A stretch of DNA of 64,000 nt from Candidatus Acidiferrales bacterium (GTDB lineage: Bacteria; Bacteroidota; Ignavibacteria; Kryptoniales; JAKASW01): the NCBI GenBank assembly GCA_035515795.1, contig DATJAY010000025.1, positions 49,074 to 113,073 of the forward strand, in the 5' to 3' direction. The stretch's first letter is position 1. Each line of letters starts with the position of its first letter. The notes under the pieces are model-generated. The model saw only the letters and a program-made list of their open reading frames with translations, did not search any database and was not told the origin of the DNA. The translations under genes and the position numbers were made by a program. Of this stretch, positions 9,155 to 18,870 are shown piece by piece.

Positions 9155-9181
9155 GTGTTACTTTTATAAAAAAGGTGCCAC
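9155..9181 (+). promoter_or_regulatory. Candidate NikR operator overlapping the nikR ribosome site
   Basis: GTGTTAC (9155-9161), thirteen bases, then GTGCCAC (9175-9181). The known NikR operator of Desulfovibrio-type regulators is GTGTTAC-N13/14-GTAACAC; the left half here is exact and the right half matches five of seven, with the correct spacing. The site runs up to the base before the nikR GTG start and covers its AAAGG ribosome site, so binding would repress nikR itself; the divergent barrel gene starts 150 bases away. Confidence 0.6.
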
Positions 9182-9604
9182 GTGAAGAACGGTCAATTAA
9201 TTAGGTTCGGGGTCTCTATGGAGGACGAGCTTCTCGAAATGTTCGATAAGATAATCGACAGAAGAGGCTATACTAATCGGTCGGAAGCGATCCGCGATTT
9301 CGTCAGAGAGAAAATAGTCGAAGAAGGAATCCACGATGCGAATTCTCTCGCGTTTGGTGTCCTGTCGTTCGTTTATGATCATCACGTCAGGGAGCTCGAA
9401 GGGAAACTTACCGATTTCCAGCATGAGCACTTCAAGAGCATCGTTTCAACATCCCATATCCATATCGACCATGACAATTGTCTGGAAGTAATAATTTTGA
9501 AAGACAAAGCCGGAAAGATAAGTGAAATAGCTGACAAGATGTTGAGCTATAAAGGGGTGAAGCACGGTAAGTTGAGCCTCACGCTTACGGGAAAAGAATT
9601 CTAA
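9182..9604 (+). CDS. nikR: Nickel-responsive transcriptional regulator NikR
   Basis: A 140-residue repressor with an N-terminal ribbon-helix-helix domain (LIRFGVSMEDELLEMFDKII) and a C-terminal ACT-like nickel-binding domain. The four high-affinity nickel ligands of E. coli NikR (His76, His87, His89, Cys95) align exactly in spacing with His81, His92, His94 and Cys100. The start is GTG 9182, six bases after AAAGG. NikR-Ni represses nickel uptake genes; here the downstream TonB receptor (20-base gap) and cupin are likely targets, together with nikR itself through the operator that ends at its start codon. Confidence 0.94.
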   Translation: MKNGQLIRFGVSMEDELLEMFDKIIDRRGYTNRSEAIRDFVREKIVEEGIHDANSLAFGVLSFVYDHHVRELEGKLTDFQHEHFKSIVSTSHIHIDHDNCLEVIILKDKAGKISEIADKMLSYKGVKHGKLSLTLTGKEF

Positions 9605-9624
9605 CATCAACAAAGGAAGAAATC

Positions 9625-11457
9625 ATGAATTATCTTAGGTACATTTTATTATCATTGATTGTTTGTATTTCATCTGCATATTCTCAACCGCAGAAATCCG
9701 ATTCGACAAAGACGTACTACACCGAGCCGGTCGTGGTCACAGGCACGCAAGAAGGACTGAGCAGAAAATATGTGCCAGCATCTGTTTCTGTCGTTACCTC
9801 ATCTGATCTGCAGTCGAGCGGTCAGATATCATTATTGGATGCACTGAGTGAAGAGGTACCGGGGCTGTATGTTCCTCAAAGAGGCGTCATCGGTTATGGA
9901 ATAGAAAATCCTGCTGGGACGATAAGCATCCGTGGCTTAAGTGGAAATCCGAACACACAGGTGCTTGTGATGATCGACGGAGTCCCGCAATTCATGGGGC
10001 TCTACGGACATCCACTTCCCGATTCCTATCTTAGCCAGGACGCTGTGAGAGTCGAAGTGATTCGCGGACCTGCAAGCATGCTTTATGGGACAAACGCAAT
10101 GGGCGGAGTGATCAATATTATTACAAAGAAAGCTGAACAAAACGGAGTTGAGTTCACAGGCGGAGCCAGTTATGGATCGTTCGATACGCAGGAGTATAAC
10201 GGCGGGCTCGGTTATAACGACGGTAGATTTAATATTCTCGTATCCGGTGACCATGACCAGACCGACGGAAGCCGATCATACTCAAGCTTCAACACCAATG
10301 ACGGTTATCTGAATGCGGGATACAATGTCGATGAGAATTTTGATCTCCATGCGACAGGAAGTATTAACAAGTTCAAAACATACGATCCAGGACCGGAATC
10401 GGCGCCATTGATTGACAACTGGTTCGACATTCTTCGAAGCTCGGGCAGCATTTCTCTCGATGATAAGTACGCCCAGACAGACGGATCTCTGAAATTGTTT
10501 TACAGCTACGGACATCATTCGATCTTTGGCGGCTTTCTTTCTGACGATAGAAATTTAGGCGGTGTAATATATCAGAACTTCAGGCCGTTTGAGGGTAACG
10601 TTATCACTGTCGGTGAGGATTTTCAGCATTATGGTGGAGGTGCTTATGATGCGAGTACCGATTACGGCATTCATTACATCGATGAGTCTGGAATCTATGC
10701 GATGGTAGAGCAGTTCCTTATGGATCAGATCATGGTCGATGCCGGTGCGAGGTTCGTGCACAATATTACTTTCGGAAATCAGATCGTGCCGTCGGCAGGC
10801 ATATCATGGGGCGCGACAAATTCCACGACCTTGAAGGCATCCGTGTCGGAAGGCTACAGAAACCCAAGCATAGGTGAGCTCTATATCTTTTTCCCCTTGG
10901 AGAACCCTAATTTGAAGCCGGAAAAGATGTGGGACTATGAAATCGGCTTGCTGCAAGGTGTGAGCGATCGCGTCGCCGTTGAGTTGACAGGATTCGTCGA
11001 AAAGGGAAGTAACCTTATCGAAGGAGGGTGGGCCACTTTCTCGCAATTTGTAAACTCCGGCAGCTTTACTCATAAGGGCATCGAATTCGGCGGGCACTGC
11101 GTACCAATTGATGGGCTGAAGATAAATGCAAATTACAGCTTTGTCGAACCCGGGCAGGAGACCTATGAAACTCCCAAGCACAAGTTGTTTGTCGGGGTTA
11201 ATTACGTTTACGATCGTGCTACTGCCAATCTGACTTTCCAGCATATCGCAGTGCTCTATGGTGCCGACGGATCACAGGAAAAACTTCCTGACTATACATT
11301 GCTTGGCGCACGTGTCTCTTATCAGGTTGCAGAATTCGTGAACGTTTATGTCTCTGGAGAAAATCTCTTCAACAGCAGTTATCAGACAATTTACGATTAC
11401 CCGATGCCGGGCAGAACGCTGTTTGCAGGATTGAATTTGAGTCTCGGAACGCGATAA
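9625..11457 (+). CDS. TonB-dependent receptor, probably nickel-chelate uptake
   Basis: A 610-residue outer-membrane receptor: signal peptide 1-20, TonB-box-like segment EPVVVTGTQEG at about 35, plug domain about 45-155 (PGLYVPQRG, SIRGLSG, VEVIRGPASMLYGTNAMGG) and a C-terminal barrel ending SLGTR. It follows nikR by 20 bases with an AAGGAAG ribosome site, so it is in the nikR operon. Position under NikR suggests it imports a nickel complex across the outer membrane, driven by TonB/ExbBD, which are not in this window. A cobalamin or siderophore substrate is an alternative. Confidence 0.88.
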   Translation: MNYLRYILLSLIVCISSAYSQPQKSDSTKTYYTEPVVVTGTQEGLSRKYVPASVSVVTSSDLQSSGQISLLDALSEEVPGLYVPQRGVIGYGIENPAGTISIRGLSGNPNTQVLVMIDGVPQFMGLYGHPLPDSYLSQDAVRVEVIRGPASMLYGTNAMGGVINIITKKAEQNGVEFTGGASYGSFDTQEYNGGLGYNDGRFNILVSGDHDQTDGSRSYSSFNTNDGYLNAGYNVDENFDLHATGSINKFKTYDPGPESAPLIDNWFDILRSSGSISLDDKYAQTDGSLKLFYSYGHHSIFGGFLSDDRNLGGVIYQNFRPFEGNVITVGEDFQHYGGGAYDASTDYGIHYIDESGIYAMVEQFLMDQIMVDAGARFVHNITFGNQIVPSAGISWGATNSTTLKASVSEGYRNPSIGELYIFFPLENPNLKPEKMWDYEIGLLQGVSDRVAVELTGFVEKGSNLIEGGWATFSQFVNSGSFTHKGIEFGGHCVPIDGLKINANYSFVEPGQETYETPKHKLFVGVNYVYDRATANLTFQHIAVLYGADGSQEKLPDYTLLGARVSYQVAEFVNVYVSGENLFNSSYQTIYDYPMPGRTLFAGLNLSLGTR

Positions 11458-11501
11458 AGGTTCTGGATTAAAATTATCAACAAAAATGAAAGAGTATAAA
11501 T

Positions 11502-11930
11502 ATGACAACTCGAAAAAAAGTTTCATCGATTCTTCTCGTGACAACTTTGCTGCTGTCGGTAGTTTTCATAACATCTTTTGACAGTTCTGAAAAAAAGACT
11601 CGGAAAAATTGCGTTCCATTCATTCTTCACCTCTCTCAAAATGAGACTGACAAGGTCACATCCATCCTCGACTCGACGAAGAGTGTTCAGATGAGATCCG
11701 GCTTTGTGACTCTTCAACCGGGAGAGAATGTAGGGTCGCATAATACTGGACAGCATGAAGAACTCCTCGTTATTCTGGATGGCAGCGGCTACGCGGACGT
11801 AGAAGATCTTGGAAAGACAAATATCGAGAAGGGAATGGTTGTATATATTCCGCCGAACAATCAGCACAATGTTTATTGTGACGGTTCGTCTCCACTAAAG
11901 TATATTTACATCGTGGCCCCAACAAAGTAA
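11502..11930 (+). CDS. Exported or membrane-anchored cupin-domain protein
   Basis: A 142-residue protein with an N-terminal hydrophobic segment (about 8-26) and a single cupin domain. Cupin motif 1 reads PGENVGSHNTGQHEELLVIL with two His and a Glu as metal ligands; motif 2 is PPNNQHNVY with the remaining His. It lies 44 bases downstream of the TonB receptor in the nikR operon, so it may bind or process the imported metal complex in the periplasm; that role is inferred from context only. Confidence 0.75.
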   Translation: MTTRKKVSSILLVTTLLLSVVFITSFDSSEKKTRKNCVPFILHLSQNETDKVTSILDSTKSVQMRSGFVTLQPGENVGSHNTGQHEELLVILDGSGYADVEDLGKTNIEKGMVVYIPPNNQHNVYCDGSSPLKYIYIVAPTK

Positions 11931-12029
11931 GTATCTCTTCTACTTGCGGAGGTAAAGGATAACCAGCCGCTTTTCGTCCGAATTCTAATTCCGTTCTCTC
12001 CGGTTTTTTGTTAAATTAAAACGAGAGGA

Positions 12030-13502
12030 ATGATAACCAATAGCATAAGGAAGAGGCTGAAGGAAATTTTCGGGAAAGAAAATGTTCTCGATTCTGCGGA
12101 AGATAGAATCGCCTATTCATATGACGGAACGCCGCTTTTAAGCTCACTTCCGGAGGCGGTTGTGGTTCCTTCGTCGGTAGAGCAGATCAGCAAATTGATG
12201 CTGTTGGCTAACGAGGAAAAATTTTCGGTGGTGCCGCGCGGATCGGGGACCGGACTAAGCGGCGGCTCGATACCTACAGAAAACTCTGTCGTACTTCTCA
12301 TGACTCGATGGAATAAAGTCATCGAACTCGACAAAAACAATTTGACTGCATGGGTTGAACCCGGTGTGATCACAGGAAAATTTCAGTCGCTTGCAGAATC
12401 TGAAGGCCTTTTTTATCCGCCCGATCCCGGCAGCTCACAGATTTGTACGCTCGGAGGAAACGTCGCAGAAAATGCAGGCGGCTTGCGCGGGTTGAAATAC
12501 GGCGTTACGAAAAATTACGTCCTCGGATTAGAGGTCGTCCTTCCAACCGGCGAAGTCATGCATATCGGCGGCAAGAATACGAAAGATGTCGCCGGATATA
12601 ACCTGAAGGATATTTTAATTGGTTCCGAAGGAACGCTTGGAATATTCACAAAAATACTTTTCAAACTGATTCCGATGCCGCAGTCTAACAGGACCGTTCT
12701 CGCTTTTTATGATTCTATGACCAAGGCGGCGGAAACAGTCTCAGAGATAACCGCAAAGAGAATAATGCCGGCAATGCTCGAGTTTCTCGATAATCCGACA
12801 ATTCGAGCGGTTGAAGATTTTGCGCACCTGGGACTCGATGTAAATACAGGCGCACTGCTTTTGATTGAAGTCGATGGTGCTATCTCAGCCGTTGAAGAGG
12901 ACACTGGAATGATCAGGACGATCTGTAAGAATTCTGGAGCGAGTGATATTAAGATCGCAAAGGACGAAGCCGAAAGTACGAAATTAAAAGCTGCTCGCAA
13001 AACCGCTTTTGCAGCTCTCGCGAGAATTCGCCCAACCACAATACTTGAAGATGTGACAGTCCCGAGAAGCGAACTTCCTGCAATGGTTGACTTTATAAGC
13101 GAGACCGCGGAGAAATATGATGTACAAATCGGAACCTTCGGCCATGCGGGCGATGGGAATTTGCATCCGACCGGCCTCACCGACGAACGAGACAGGGACG
13201 AAATCCAGAGAACTGAGCAAACGTTCGATGAAATATTCAGAAAGGCTGTCGATCTTGGCGGTACGATAACCGGCGAACATGGAGTGGGGCTTGCAAAGAA
13301 GAAATTCTTCGAAGAACTCTATGATACTTCGTTCATTAGATGGATGAAGCAAACGAAGGAAATGTTTGATCCCAATTGCGTTCTCAATCCCGGCAAGATT
13401 ATCTCGGTTAAGCCGCGTTGTGAGGGTGCACTGCCCAAAAGCAAGGAGCAAATCGAGAAGATCGTTAGCAAAATGGACAATCCATCAGAGGCTTATTTTT
13501 GA
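12030..13502 (+). CDS. glcD: FAD-binding 2-hydroxyacid oxidase/dehydrogenase, GlcD-type
   Basis: A 490-residue flavoprotein. The N-terminal PCMH-type FAD domain (about 35-220) has PRGSGTGLSGGSIP and PPDPGSSQICTLGGNVAENAGG, the C-terminal domain (about 225-460) has FGHAGDGNLHP and GEHGVGLAKK, which supply catalytic histidines in glycolate oxidase and D-lactate dehydrogenase. The next gene is the Fe-S partner GlcF, overlapping by four bases, so the pair forms a membrane-linked oxidase of glycolate or D-lactate feeding the quinone pool. Which hydroxyacid is used cannot be told; GlcE is absent here. Confidence 0.88.
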   Translation: MITNSIRKRLKEIFGKENVLDSAEDRIAYSYDGTPLLSSLPEAVVVPSSVEQISKLMLLANEEKFSVVPRGSGTGLSGGSIPTENSVVLLMTRWNKVIELDKNNLTAWVEPGVITGKFQSLAESEGLFYPPDPGSSQICTLGGNVAENAGGLRGLKYGVTKNYVLGLEVVLPTGEVMHIGGKNTKDVAGYNLKDILIGSEGTLGIFTKILFKLIPMPQSNRTVLAFYDSMTKAAETVSEITAKRIMPAMLEFLDNPTIRAVEDFAHLGLDVNTGALLLIEVDGAISAVEEDTGMIRTICKNSGASDIKIAKDEAESTKLKAARKTAFAALARIRPTTILEDVTVPRSELPAMVDFISETAEKYDVQIGTFGHAGDGNLHPTGLTDERDRDEIQRTEQTFDEIFRKAVDLGGTITGEHGVGLAKKKFFEELYDTSFIRWMKQTKEMFDPNCVLNPGKIISVKPRCEGALPKSKEQIEKIVSKMDNPSEAYF

Positions 13503-14761
13503 AGCCAACAATTTCCGATGATCTCCTAACTCAATGCATGCACTGCGGACTTTGCCTGCCCGTTTGTCCGACATACGAATTGACCGGTCTGGAAAAGAAT
13601 TCGCCGAGGGGAAGAATCCGATTGATGAAAAATATCATGAACGATTCGCTTCCGGTTACTAATGCCTTCATGGAAGAAATGTATTTTTGTCTTGATTGCC
13701 AGGCGTGCCAGACCGCTTGTCCTGCAGGAGTTAGATACGGTGAGCTTGTCGAGGCGGCTCGAACGCTTGTCGAAAAGAAAAAATTTCTCCGTTTGAAAAA
13801 TTTTATCGTAAGAAATTTTGTCGAACGAAGAAGCGTCTTGCGGGTGCTTGCCGTAGTCATAAGATTTTACCAGGACAGTTTGTTTGAAAGAGGTGTGCTC
13901 ACGTTTCTAAGAGTGTTTTCCCCGATGCTATACGGGCGTGCTAAGTTGATGCCTCGAGTTTCAAATAAATTTGTCTTCCGAGCAATCCCTGAGACACGCG
14001 AACCCGAAGGAGACATTCGCGGCACGGTCGCTGTCCTGACGGGCTGTGTCATGGATGTTTTCTATGCGGATGTTAATCGCGATACTATCGATGTCCTTCT
14101 TATTAACAGCTGGCGTGTCATGGTACCGCGGGGACAAGTATGCTGTGGCTCGCTCGGTGGACACAATGGTGACGCGGAGTATTCAAAACGACTCGCAAAA
14201 AAAAATATTGAGGCGTTCGAGAAATCTGGCGCAGAATATTATGTGGTAAATTCAGCCGGCTGCTGCGCCTTTATGAAGCGGTACGCTGAAGTGCTGTCTG
14301 ATGATCCTAATTATTCAGAAAGGGCGCAAAAATTTAGTAAGAAAGTCAGGGAATTTTCAGAATTCGTTTATCTGACAGGATTCAAAAAAACCCAATGCAA
14401 GGTTACCGAGCCGGTAGTGTACCATGAACCATGCCATCTGGTTCATACGCAAAGAATCAGTGAAGAACCCCGTTCGATTGTCGTTGAAATCGCCGGAGAT
14501 AATTTTCGAGAGCTGAATGAAGCGACATGGTGCTGCGGTAGTGCGGGGATTTATAATGTGCTGCGATTCCGCGATGCATCCGAGATACTTGACCGGAAGA
14601 TTGATAATATAAAAAAGAGCGGCGCCCGTTTGGTCATAACCGGCAATCCGGGTTGTCTTGCGCAAATAGGCTCGGGAATTCAAAAAGAAAACCTGGGGAT
14701 AGAGGTTCTTCATCCCGCCACGGTTCTGAACAGACTCTACAAGAAGGAAGGTGCCGGGTGA
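13499..14761 (+). CDS. glcF: GlcF-type iron-sulfur oxidoreductase subunit
   Basis: A 420-residue protein with two 4Fe-4S ferredoxin motifs near the N-terminus (CMHCGLCLPVCP from residue 13 and CLDCQACQTACPAG at about 65) and two CCG domains in the C-terminal half (VCCGSLGGHNGD with AGCCAF, then HEPCHLVHT, CCGSAGIY, GNPGC) of the heterodisulfide-reductase type. It accepts electrons from the GlcD flavin. The start is TTG 13499 in the TTGA overlap with the glcD stop, indicating translational coupling; the end overlaps the rhomboid start (GTGA). Confidence 0.88.
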   Translation: MKPTISDDLLTQCMHCGLCLPVCPTYELTGLEKNSPRGRIRLMKNIMNDSLPVTNAFMEEMYFCLDCQACQTACPAGVRYGELVEAARTLVEKKKFLRLKNFIVRNFVERRSVLRVLAVVIRFYQDSLFERGVLTFLRVFSPMLYGRAKLMPRVSNKFVFRAIPETREPEGDIRGTVAVLTGCVMDVFYADVNRDTIDVLLINSWRVMVPRGQVCCGSLGGHNGDAEYSKRLAKKNIEAFEKSGAEYYVVNSAGCCAFMKRYAEVLSDDPNYSERAQKFSKKVREFSEFVYLTGFKKTQCKVTEPVVYHEPCHLVHTQRISEEPRSIVVEIAGDNFRELNEATWCCGSAGIYNVLRFRDASEILDRKIDNIKKSGARLVITGNPGCLAQIGSGIQKENLGIEVLHPATVLNRLYKKEGAG

Positions 14762-15420
14762 TTCCTCTTAAAGACAGGAATCCGTCTCACATCTTTCCAT
14801 TCATAAACTATCTTCTCATCGCGGCAAATGTCGTTGTCTTTTTCTACGAATTGTCCCTGGGGCGACATCTCGACGATTTCATTGTCAAATATGGCTTGAT
14901 ATCTCATAGATATTTTTATGCGGTCGAGCATCATACCCAATTAATAAACAGGTATGTCCCATTTTTCTCTTCCATGTTTCTCCACGGCGGTTGGCTGCAC
15001 ATAATCGGCAACATGTGGTTCCTGTTTATTTTCGGCGATAACGTCGAAGATAGATTAGGTCACGGAAATTATCTGGCGTTTTATGTTTTGAGCGGGCTTG
15101 CGGCCGCGGTAATACAGTTGCTTTCGAGTGTTGGGTCTTCTGTGCCGACGATCGGTGCAAGCGGCGCAATATCCGGAGTGCTGGGCGCCTACCTCGTGAT
15201 GTTTCCGCGCGCGAAGATTGTTACTCTTCTCCCCATCTTCTTCTTTTTTGACATCATCGATATATCTGCCTTCTTATTTATCGGATTCTGGTTCTTCATG
15301 CAATTCGTGAGCGGACTGCAGGCCATCGGCCTCGACACATCGGGTGGAATTGCCTGGTGGGCTCACATCGGCGGATTCGTCGCCGGAATTTTGATGGTGC
15401 CGGTGCTTAAGAAGCGCTGA
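14758..15420 (+). CDS. Rhomboid-family intramembrane serine protease
   Basis: A 220-residue polytopic protein. The start is taken at GTG 14758, in a four-base overlap with glcF and downstream of AAGAAGGAAGG; the translation then begins MIPLKDRNPS, the usual start of this subfamily. The catalytic dyad is visible: Ser135 in GASGAISG and His203 in WWAHIGGF; the oxyanion Asn is in HIIGNMWFLF (residues 81-90). Six or seven membrane helices are apparent, with a long loop 1. Rhomboids cleave single-pass membrane proteins; the substrate is unknown. The coupling with glcDF is probably just operon packing. Confidence 0.88.
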   Translation: MIPLKDRNPSHIFPFINYLLIAANVVVFFYELSLGRHLDDFIVKYGLISHRYFYAVEHHTQLINRYVPFFSSMFLHGGWLHIIGNMWFLFIFGDNVEDRLGHGNYLAFYVLSGLAAAVIQLLSSVGSSVPTIGASGAISGVLGAYLVMFPRAKIVTLLPIFFFFDIIDISAFLFIGFWFFMQFVSGLQAIGLDTSGGIAWWAHIGGFVAGILMVPVLKKR

Positions 15421-15569
15421 TTCACGAAGAAGTCCGAGACATCGCCTTTCCCGTATTTCGATGGATTTTATGCACCATGGCATGAATAATCTTTAATTTT
15501 ATTTTATCGAACTTTCCTTGCCAAAAGCCCGTTCGTTATTTATTATTGTTGTAGAGAGAGGATAGCCAA

Positions 15570-17948
15570 ATGTCAAATCCGGAGAATGCACCGGGCTGGC
15601 CCGGCATAGTACCACGCTGGACCTCCAGCGCGAAGTGCGGAGTCGGTACTGCTTTTACCGGGGTCAGCGCGACATGGTTTACCATATCGCATGGGATATT
15701 GAACGAAATTTATTATCCGCGCATGGACCAGGCGATGATCCGCGATATGGAATTTATTGTAACTGATGGTGCCGATTACTTTTCAGAAGAAAAGAGAGAT
15801 ACTGAGCATTCTGTAAAGCTGATGGCTCCCGGAGTTCCAGCTTATATTCTCGTTAATAAATGTACAAGCGGCCGATACCGAATAGAAAAAAAACTCATCG
15901 CTGATCCAAGAAGACCGGTCATGCTTCAAAAGGTCAAGTTCATTCCAATTAAGAAAAGTGATTATCATATTTACGTGCTCTTAGCTCCTCACATCGCAAA
16001 TCGTGGTGGAGGAAACACGGCTTGGGTTGGAGACATCAAAGGTGAACCCGCTTTGATGGCAACCCACAGGGGATTCTCTCTCGCAATGGTTTCGTCGGTG
16101 CCTATGAAGCTGGCTTCGGCCGGCTACGTCGGGTACTCGGATGGCTGGCAGGATCTCAAAGCCAACAAGAAACTCACGAATTTTTATAAATGCGCCAAAA
16201 ATGGGAATGTGGCTCTGGTCGCTGAGCTGGATCTTGGATCGTCGGGCAACGCTGCAATTCTTTCTCTGGGTTTTGGCGGAACGATGGACGAAGCGGGCCA
16301 TCACGCGCTCGTTTCACTCAAGAGCGGCTTTGAAGAATCACAAGAAATCTATATAAGGTCTTGGAGCGGATGGAGCAATAATTTGTGGTCGCCGAAACTA
16401 AGAGCCAGCCTGTATGACATAAGCAAAGTCGTCTTGAAGGAACACACCGGCGTCAACATGCACGGAATCATAGCAAGCCTATCTATTCCCTGGGGCTTTT
16501 CAAAAGGAGACGATGACCTCGGCGGATATCATCTCGTCTGGCCCCGGGATATGGTGGAAGCTGCCGGAGCATTTGTCGCAATCGGTGCAAAGGACGAGGT
16601 CCGGCAAGCTCTGTTATATCTTGAAGCGACGCAGGAAGCGGATGGCCATTGGCCGCAAAACATGTGGATGGATGGCAAAGCTTATTGGAACGGAATACAG
16701 ATGGATGAATCCGCACTTCCGATCCTACTCGTTGATCTTGCTTTTCGCAAAGGCATCATCTCGAATCGTGATGTGCAAAGCTTTTGGCCGATGATGAAGA
16801 GAGCTGCGGGCTTTGTCGTCCGAAATGGTCCGGTCAGCCAGGAGGATCGGTGGGAAGAAGATCCTGGCTACACGCCGTTTACTCTTGCTTCTGAGATTGC
16901 GGCACTTGTAGTGGCTGCGGAATATGCAAAAAAATTTAACGAGAAGAGAATTGCCGACTATCTATTGGAGACCGCCGACATATGGAATTCAAATATCGAA
17001 AGATGGATTTACGTTTGCGAGACGACTCTTGCCCAGCAGCTTGGTATTGATGGCTATTACGTCCGAATTTCACCTATTGATATCGCTGAGGCTGGTTCTC
17101 CAAAGGATGGATTTGTCCCTATCAAGAACAAGCCGCCCGGAAGCTCGAGTATGAAAGCAACATACATCCTCAGCCCGGATGCCCTTGCGCTCGTGCGTCT
17201 TGGTCTCCGCGACGGAAGAGACGTACGCATCCAAAATACTGTCAGAGCGATTGATAAATTGTTACGTACCGAAACGCCGGCGGGTCCTTCATGGCACAGG
17301 TATAATGACGATGGCTATGGCGAGCATGAAGACGGAAGTGCATTCGATGGAACAGGCATCGGGAGATTGTGGCCGCTCCTCACGGGAGAAAGGGCACACT
17401 TCGAGCTTTCATGCGGAAGAGTTTCTGAGGCGAAGAAACTCTTGAAAACAATGGAATCATTTGCAGGAGAAGGTGGTTTGTTGCCCGAGCAGATTTGGGA
17501 TTCGCATGACATTCCGGAGAGAGAGTTATTTTTCTGGAAACCTTCCGGCTCGGCTATGCCGCTGGTCTGGGCCCACGCGGAATATATCAAACTCGTCAGA
17601 TCCATCGAAGAGAAAAAAGTTTTTGATCGTCCGCCGCAAACCGTCAAACGGTATGTCAAAGAAAAGCACCCGTCCAATTATGCTTCATGGAGATTCAACC
17701 ACAAGATCAAAACAATGCCTAAAGGTTTGAAGTTGAGAATCGAAGTCCTTGCGCCCGCGATAATTCACTGGTCGGCGGATGATTGGAAGACCGTGACGGA
17801 TACACCCACCCGTGACACCGGCCTTGGCTTGCACACCGCCGACCTGGACGTTGCAGGGTTGAACCCCGACACAAAAATTTTGTTTACATATTATTGGAGG
17901 GATTCACAAAGGTGGGAAGGAAATGACTTTTCAGTTATTATTGAATAA
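15570..17948 (+). CDS. GH15 glucoamylase/glucodextranase
   Basis: A 792-residue glycoside hydrolase of family 15 that releases glucose from alpha-glucans by inversion. The N-terminal beta-sandwich domain covers about 1-270 and begins without a signal peptide, so the enzyme is probably cytosolic; the (alpha/alpha)6 barrel follows with YHLVWPRDMVEAA near 320, the general acid in WEEDPGYTP near 430 and the general base in LLPEQIWDSHD near 640; a C-terminal beta domain (about 690-792) ends the chain, as in glucodextranases. ATG 15570 follows GAGAGAGGA. Nine bases separate it from gnd, so glucan breakdown appears linked to the oxidative pentose phosphate genes. Confidence 0.92.
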   Translation: MSNPENAPGWPGIVPRWTSSAKCGVGTAFTGVSATWFTISHGILNEIYYPRMDQAMIRDMEFIVTDGADYFSEEKRDTEHSVKLMAPGVPAYILVNKCTSGRYRIEKKLIADPRRPVMLQKVKFIPIKKSDYHIYVLLAPHIANRGGGNTAWVGDIKGEPALMATHRGFSLAMVSSVPMKLASAGYVGYSDGWQDLKANKKLTNFYKCAKNGNVALVAELDLGSSGNAAILSLGFGGTMDEAGHHALVSLKSGFEESQEIYIRSWSGWSNNLWSPKLRASLYDISKVVLKEHTGVNMHGIIASLSIPWGFSKGDDDLGGYHLVWPRDMVEAAGAFVAIGAKDEVRQALLYLEATQEADGHWPQNMWMDGKAYWNGIQMDESALPILLVDLAFRKGIISNRDVQSFWPMMKRAAGFVVRNGPVSQEDRWEEDPGYTPFTLASEIAALVVAAEYAKKFNEKRIADYLLETADIWNSNIERWIYVCETTLAQQLGIDGYYVRISPIDIAEAGSPKDGFVPIKNKPPGSSSMKATYILSPDALALVRLGLRDGRDVRIQNTVRAIDKLLRTETPAGPSWHRYNDDGYGEHEDGSAFDGTGIGRLWPLLTGERAHFELSCGRVSEAKKLLKTMESFAGEGGLLPEQIWDSHDIPERELFFWKPSGSAMPLVWAHAEYIKLVRSIEEKKVFDRPPQTVKRYVKEKHPSNYASWRFNHKIKTMPKGLKLRIEVLAPAIIHWSADDWKTVTDTPTRDTGLGLHTADLDVAGLNPDTKILFTYYWRDSQRWEGNDFSVIIE

Positions 17949-17957
17949 GGAGAAATT

Positions 17958-18869
17958 ATGGAAATAGGCTTGATCGGGCTTGGCAAGATGGGGGCCAATA
18001 TGGCCGAGCGTCTTTTGAAAAGCGGCCACAAGGTTGTTGGATACGACCGGGATGCGCAAGCGGTTAAAAGAATTGTGGATCAAGGAAACATCGGGGCGAA
18101 TTCGATTGACGATCTTATTTCAAAATTGAAGTTACCGAGAACAGTCTGGGTAATGGTACCTGCCGGCAAGCCCGTTGATGACACTATTGACATTATGATC
18201 GCCGGGTTGAACAGAGATGATATAGTGATCGACGGAGGTAATTCATACTACAGAGACTCAATTCGTCGAGCGAAAAAACTTGCCGATCACGGCGTAAAAA
18301 TGATTGATGCAGGCGTGAGCGGCGGCATCTGGGGATTGAAGGAAGGATATAGCATCATGGTCGGAGGTGAAAAAGGAACGGTGGATTATTTGAAGCCGAT
18401 TTTTGAAGCGCTTGCTCCTGCGAAGGACAAAGGATGGGGACACGTCGGACCGAATGGTGCAGGGCACTTTGTGAAGATGGTTCACAATGGAATTGAATAT
18501 GGTCTGATGCAGGCATATGCTGAGGGCTTTAACTTGATGAAAAGGAAAACTGAATTTGACCTGGACTTGCATCAGGTCGCTGAGATTTGGAGATACGGAA
18601 GCGTTGTGAGAAGCTGGCTTCTCGATTTGACGGCTGCGGCATTGCAGGACGACCAGAACTTAACCAAGGTTGCGCCGTATGTCGCAGATTCCGGAGAAGG
18701 GCGATGGACTGCATTGGAAGCAATTGAGCTTGGTGTGTCGCTTCCCATCATAGCTCAATCGCTTTATGAGCGATTTGCAAGCCAGGACAGCGAAGAATAT
18801 GGAAATCGACTTCTGGCAATGATGCGCCACGAGTTCGGCGGACATGCCATAAAAGGAGAGGAAAAGTAA
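17958..18869 (+). CDS. gnd: 6-phosphogluconate dehydrogenase, short (YqeC/GndA-like) type
   Basis: A 303-residue NAD(P)-dependent oxidative decarboxylase producing ribulose 5-phosphate. It has the Rossmann motif GLIGLGKMGANMAERL at the N-terminus, DGGNSYYRDS and the catalytic GVSGGIWGLKEGYS and GAGHFVKMVHNGIEYG segments. It is about 300 residues rather than 470, which marks the short decarboxylating subfamily. AAGGAGAAATT precedes the ATG. It is packed between the glucoamylase and zwf (one base gap). Confidence 0.93.
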   Translation: MEIGLIGLGKMGANMAERLLKSGHKVVGYDRDAQAVKRIVDQGNIGANSIDDLISKLKLPRTVWVMVPAGKPVDDTIDIMIAGLNRDDIVIDGGNSYYRDSIRRAKKLADHGVKMIDAGVSGGIWGLKEGYSIMVGGEKGTVDYLKPIFEALAPAKDKGWGHVGPNGAGHFVKMVHNGIEYGLMQAYAEGFNLMKRKTEFDLDLHQVAEIWRYGSVVRSWLLDLTAAALQDDQNLTKVAPYVADSGEGRWTALEAIELGVSLPIIAQSLYERFASQDSEEYGNRLLAMMRHEFGGHAIKGEEK

Positions 18870-18870
18870 A

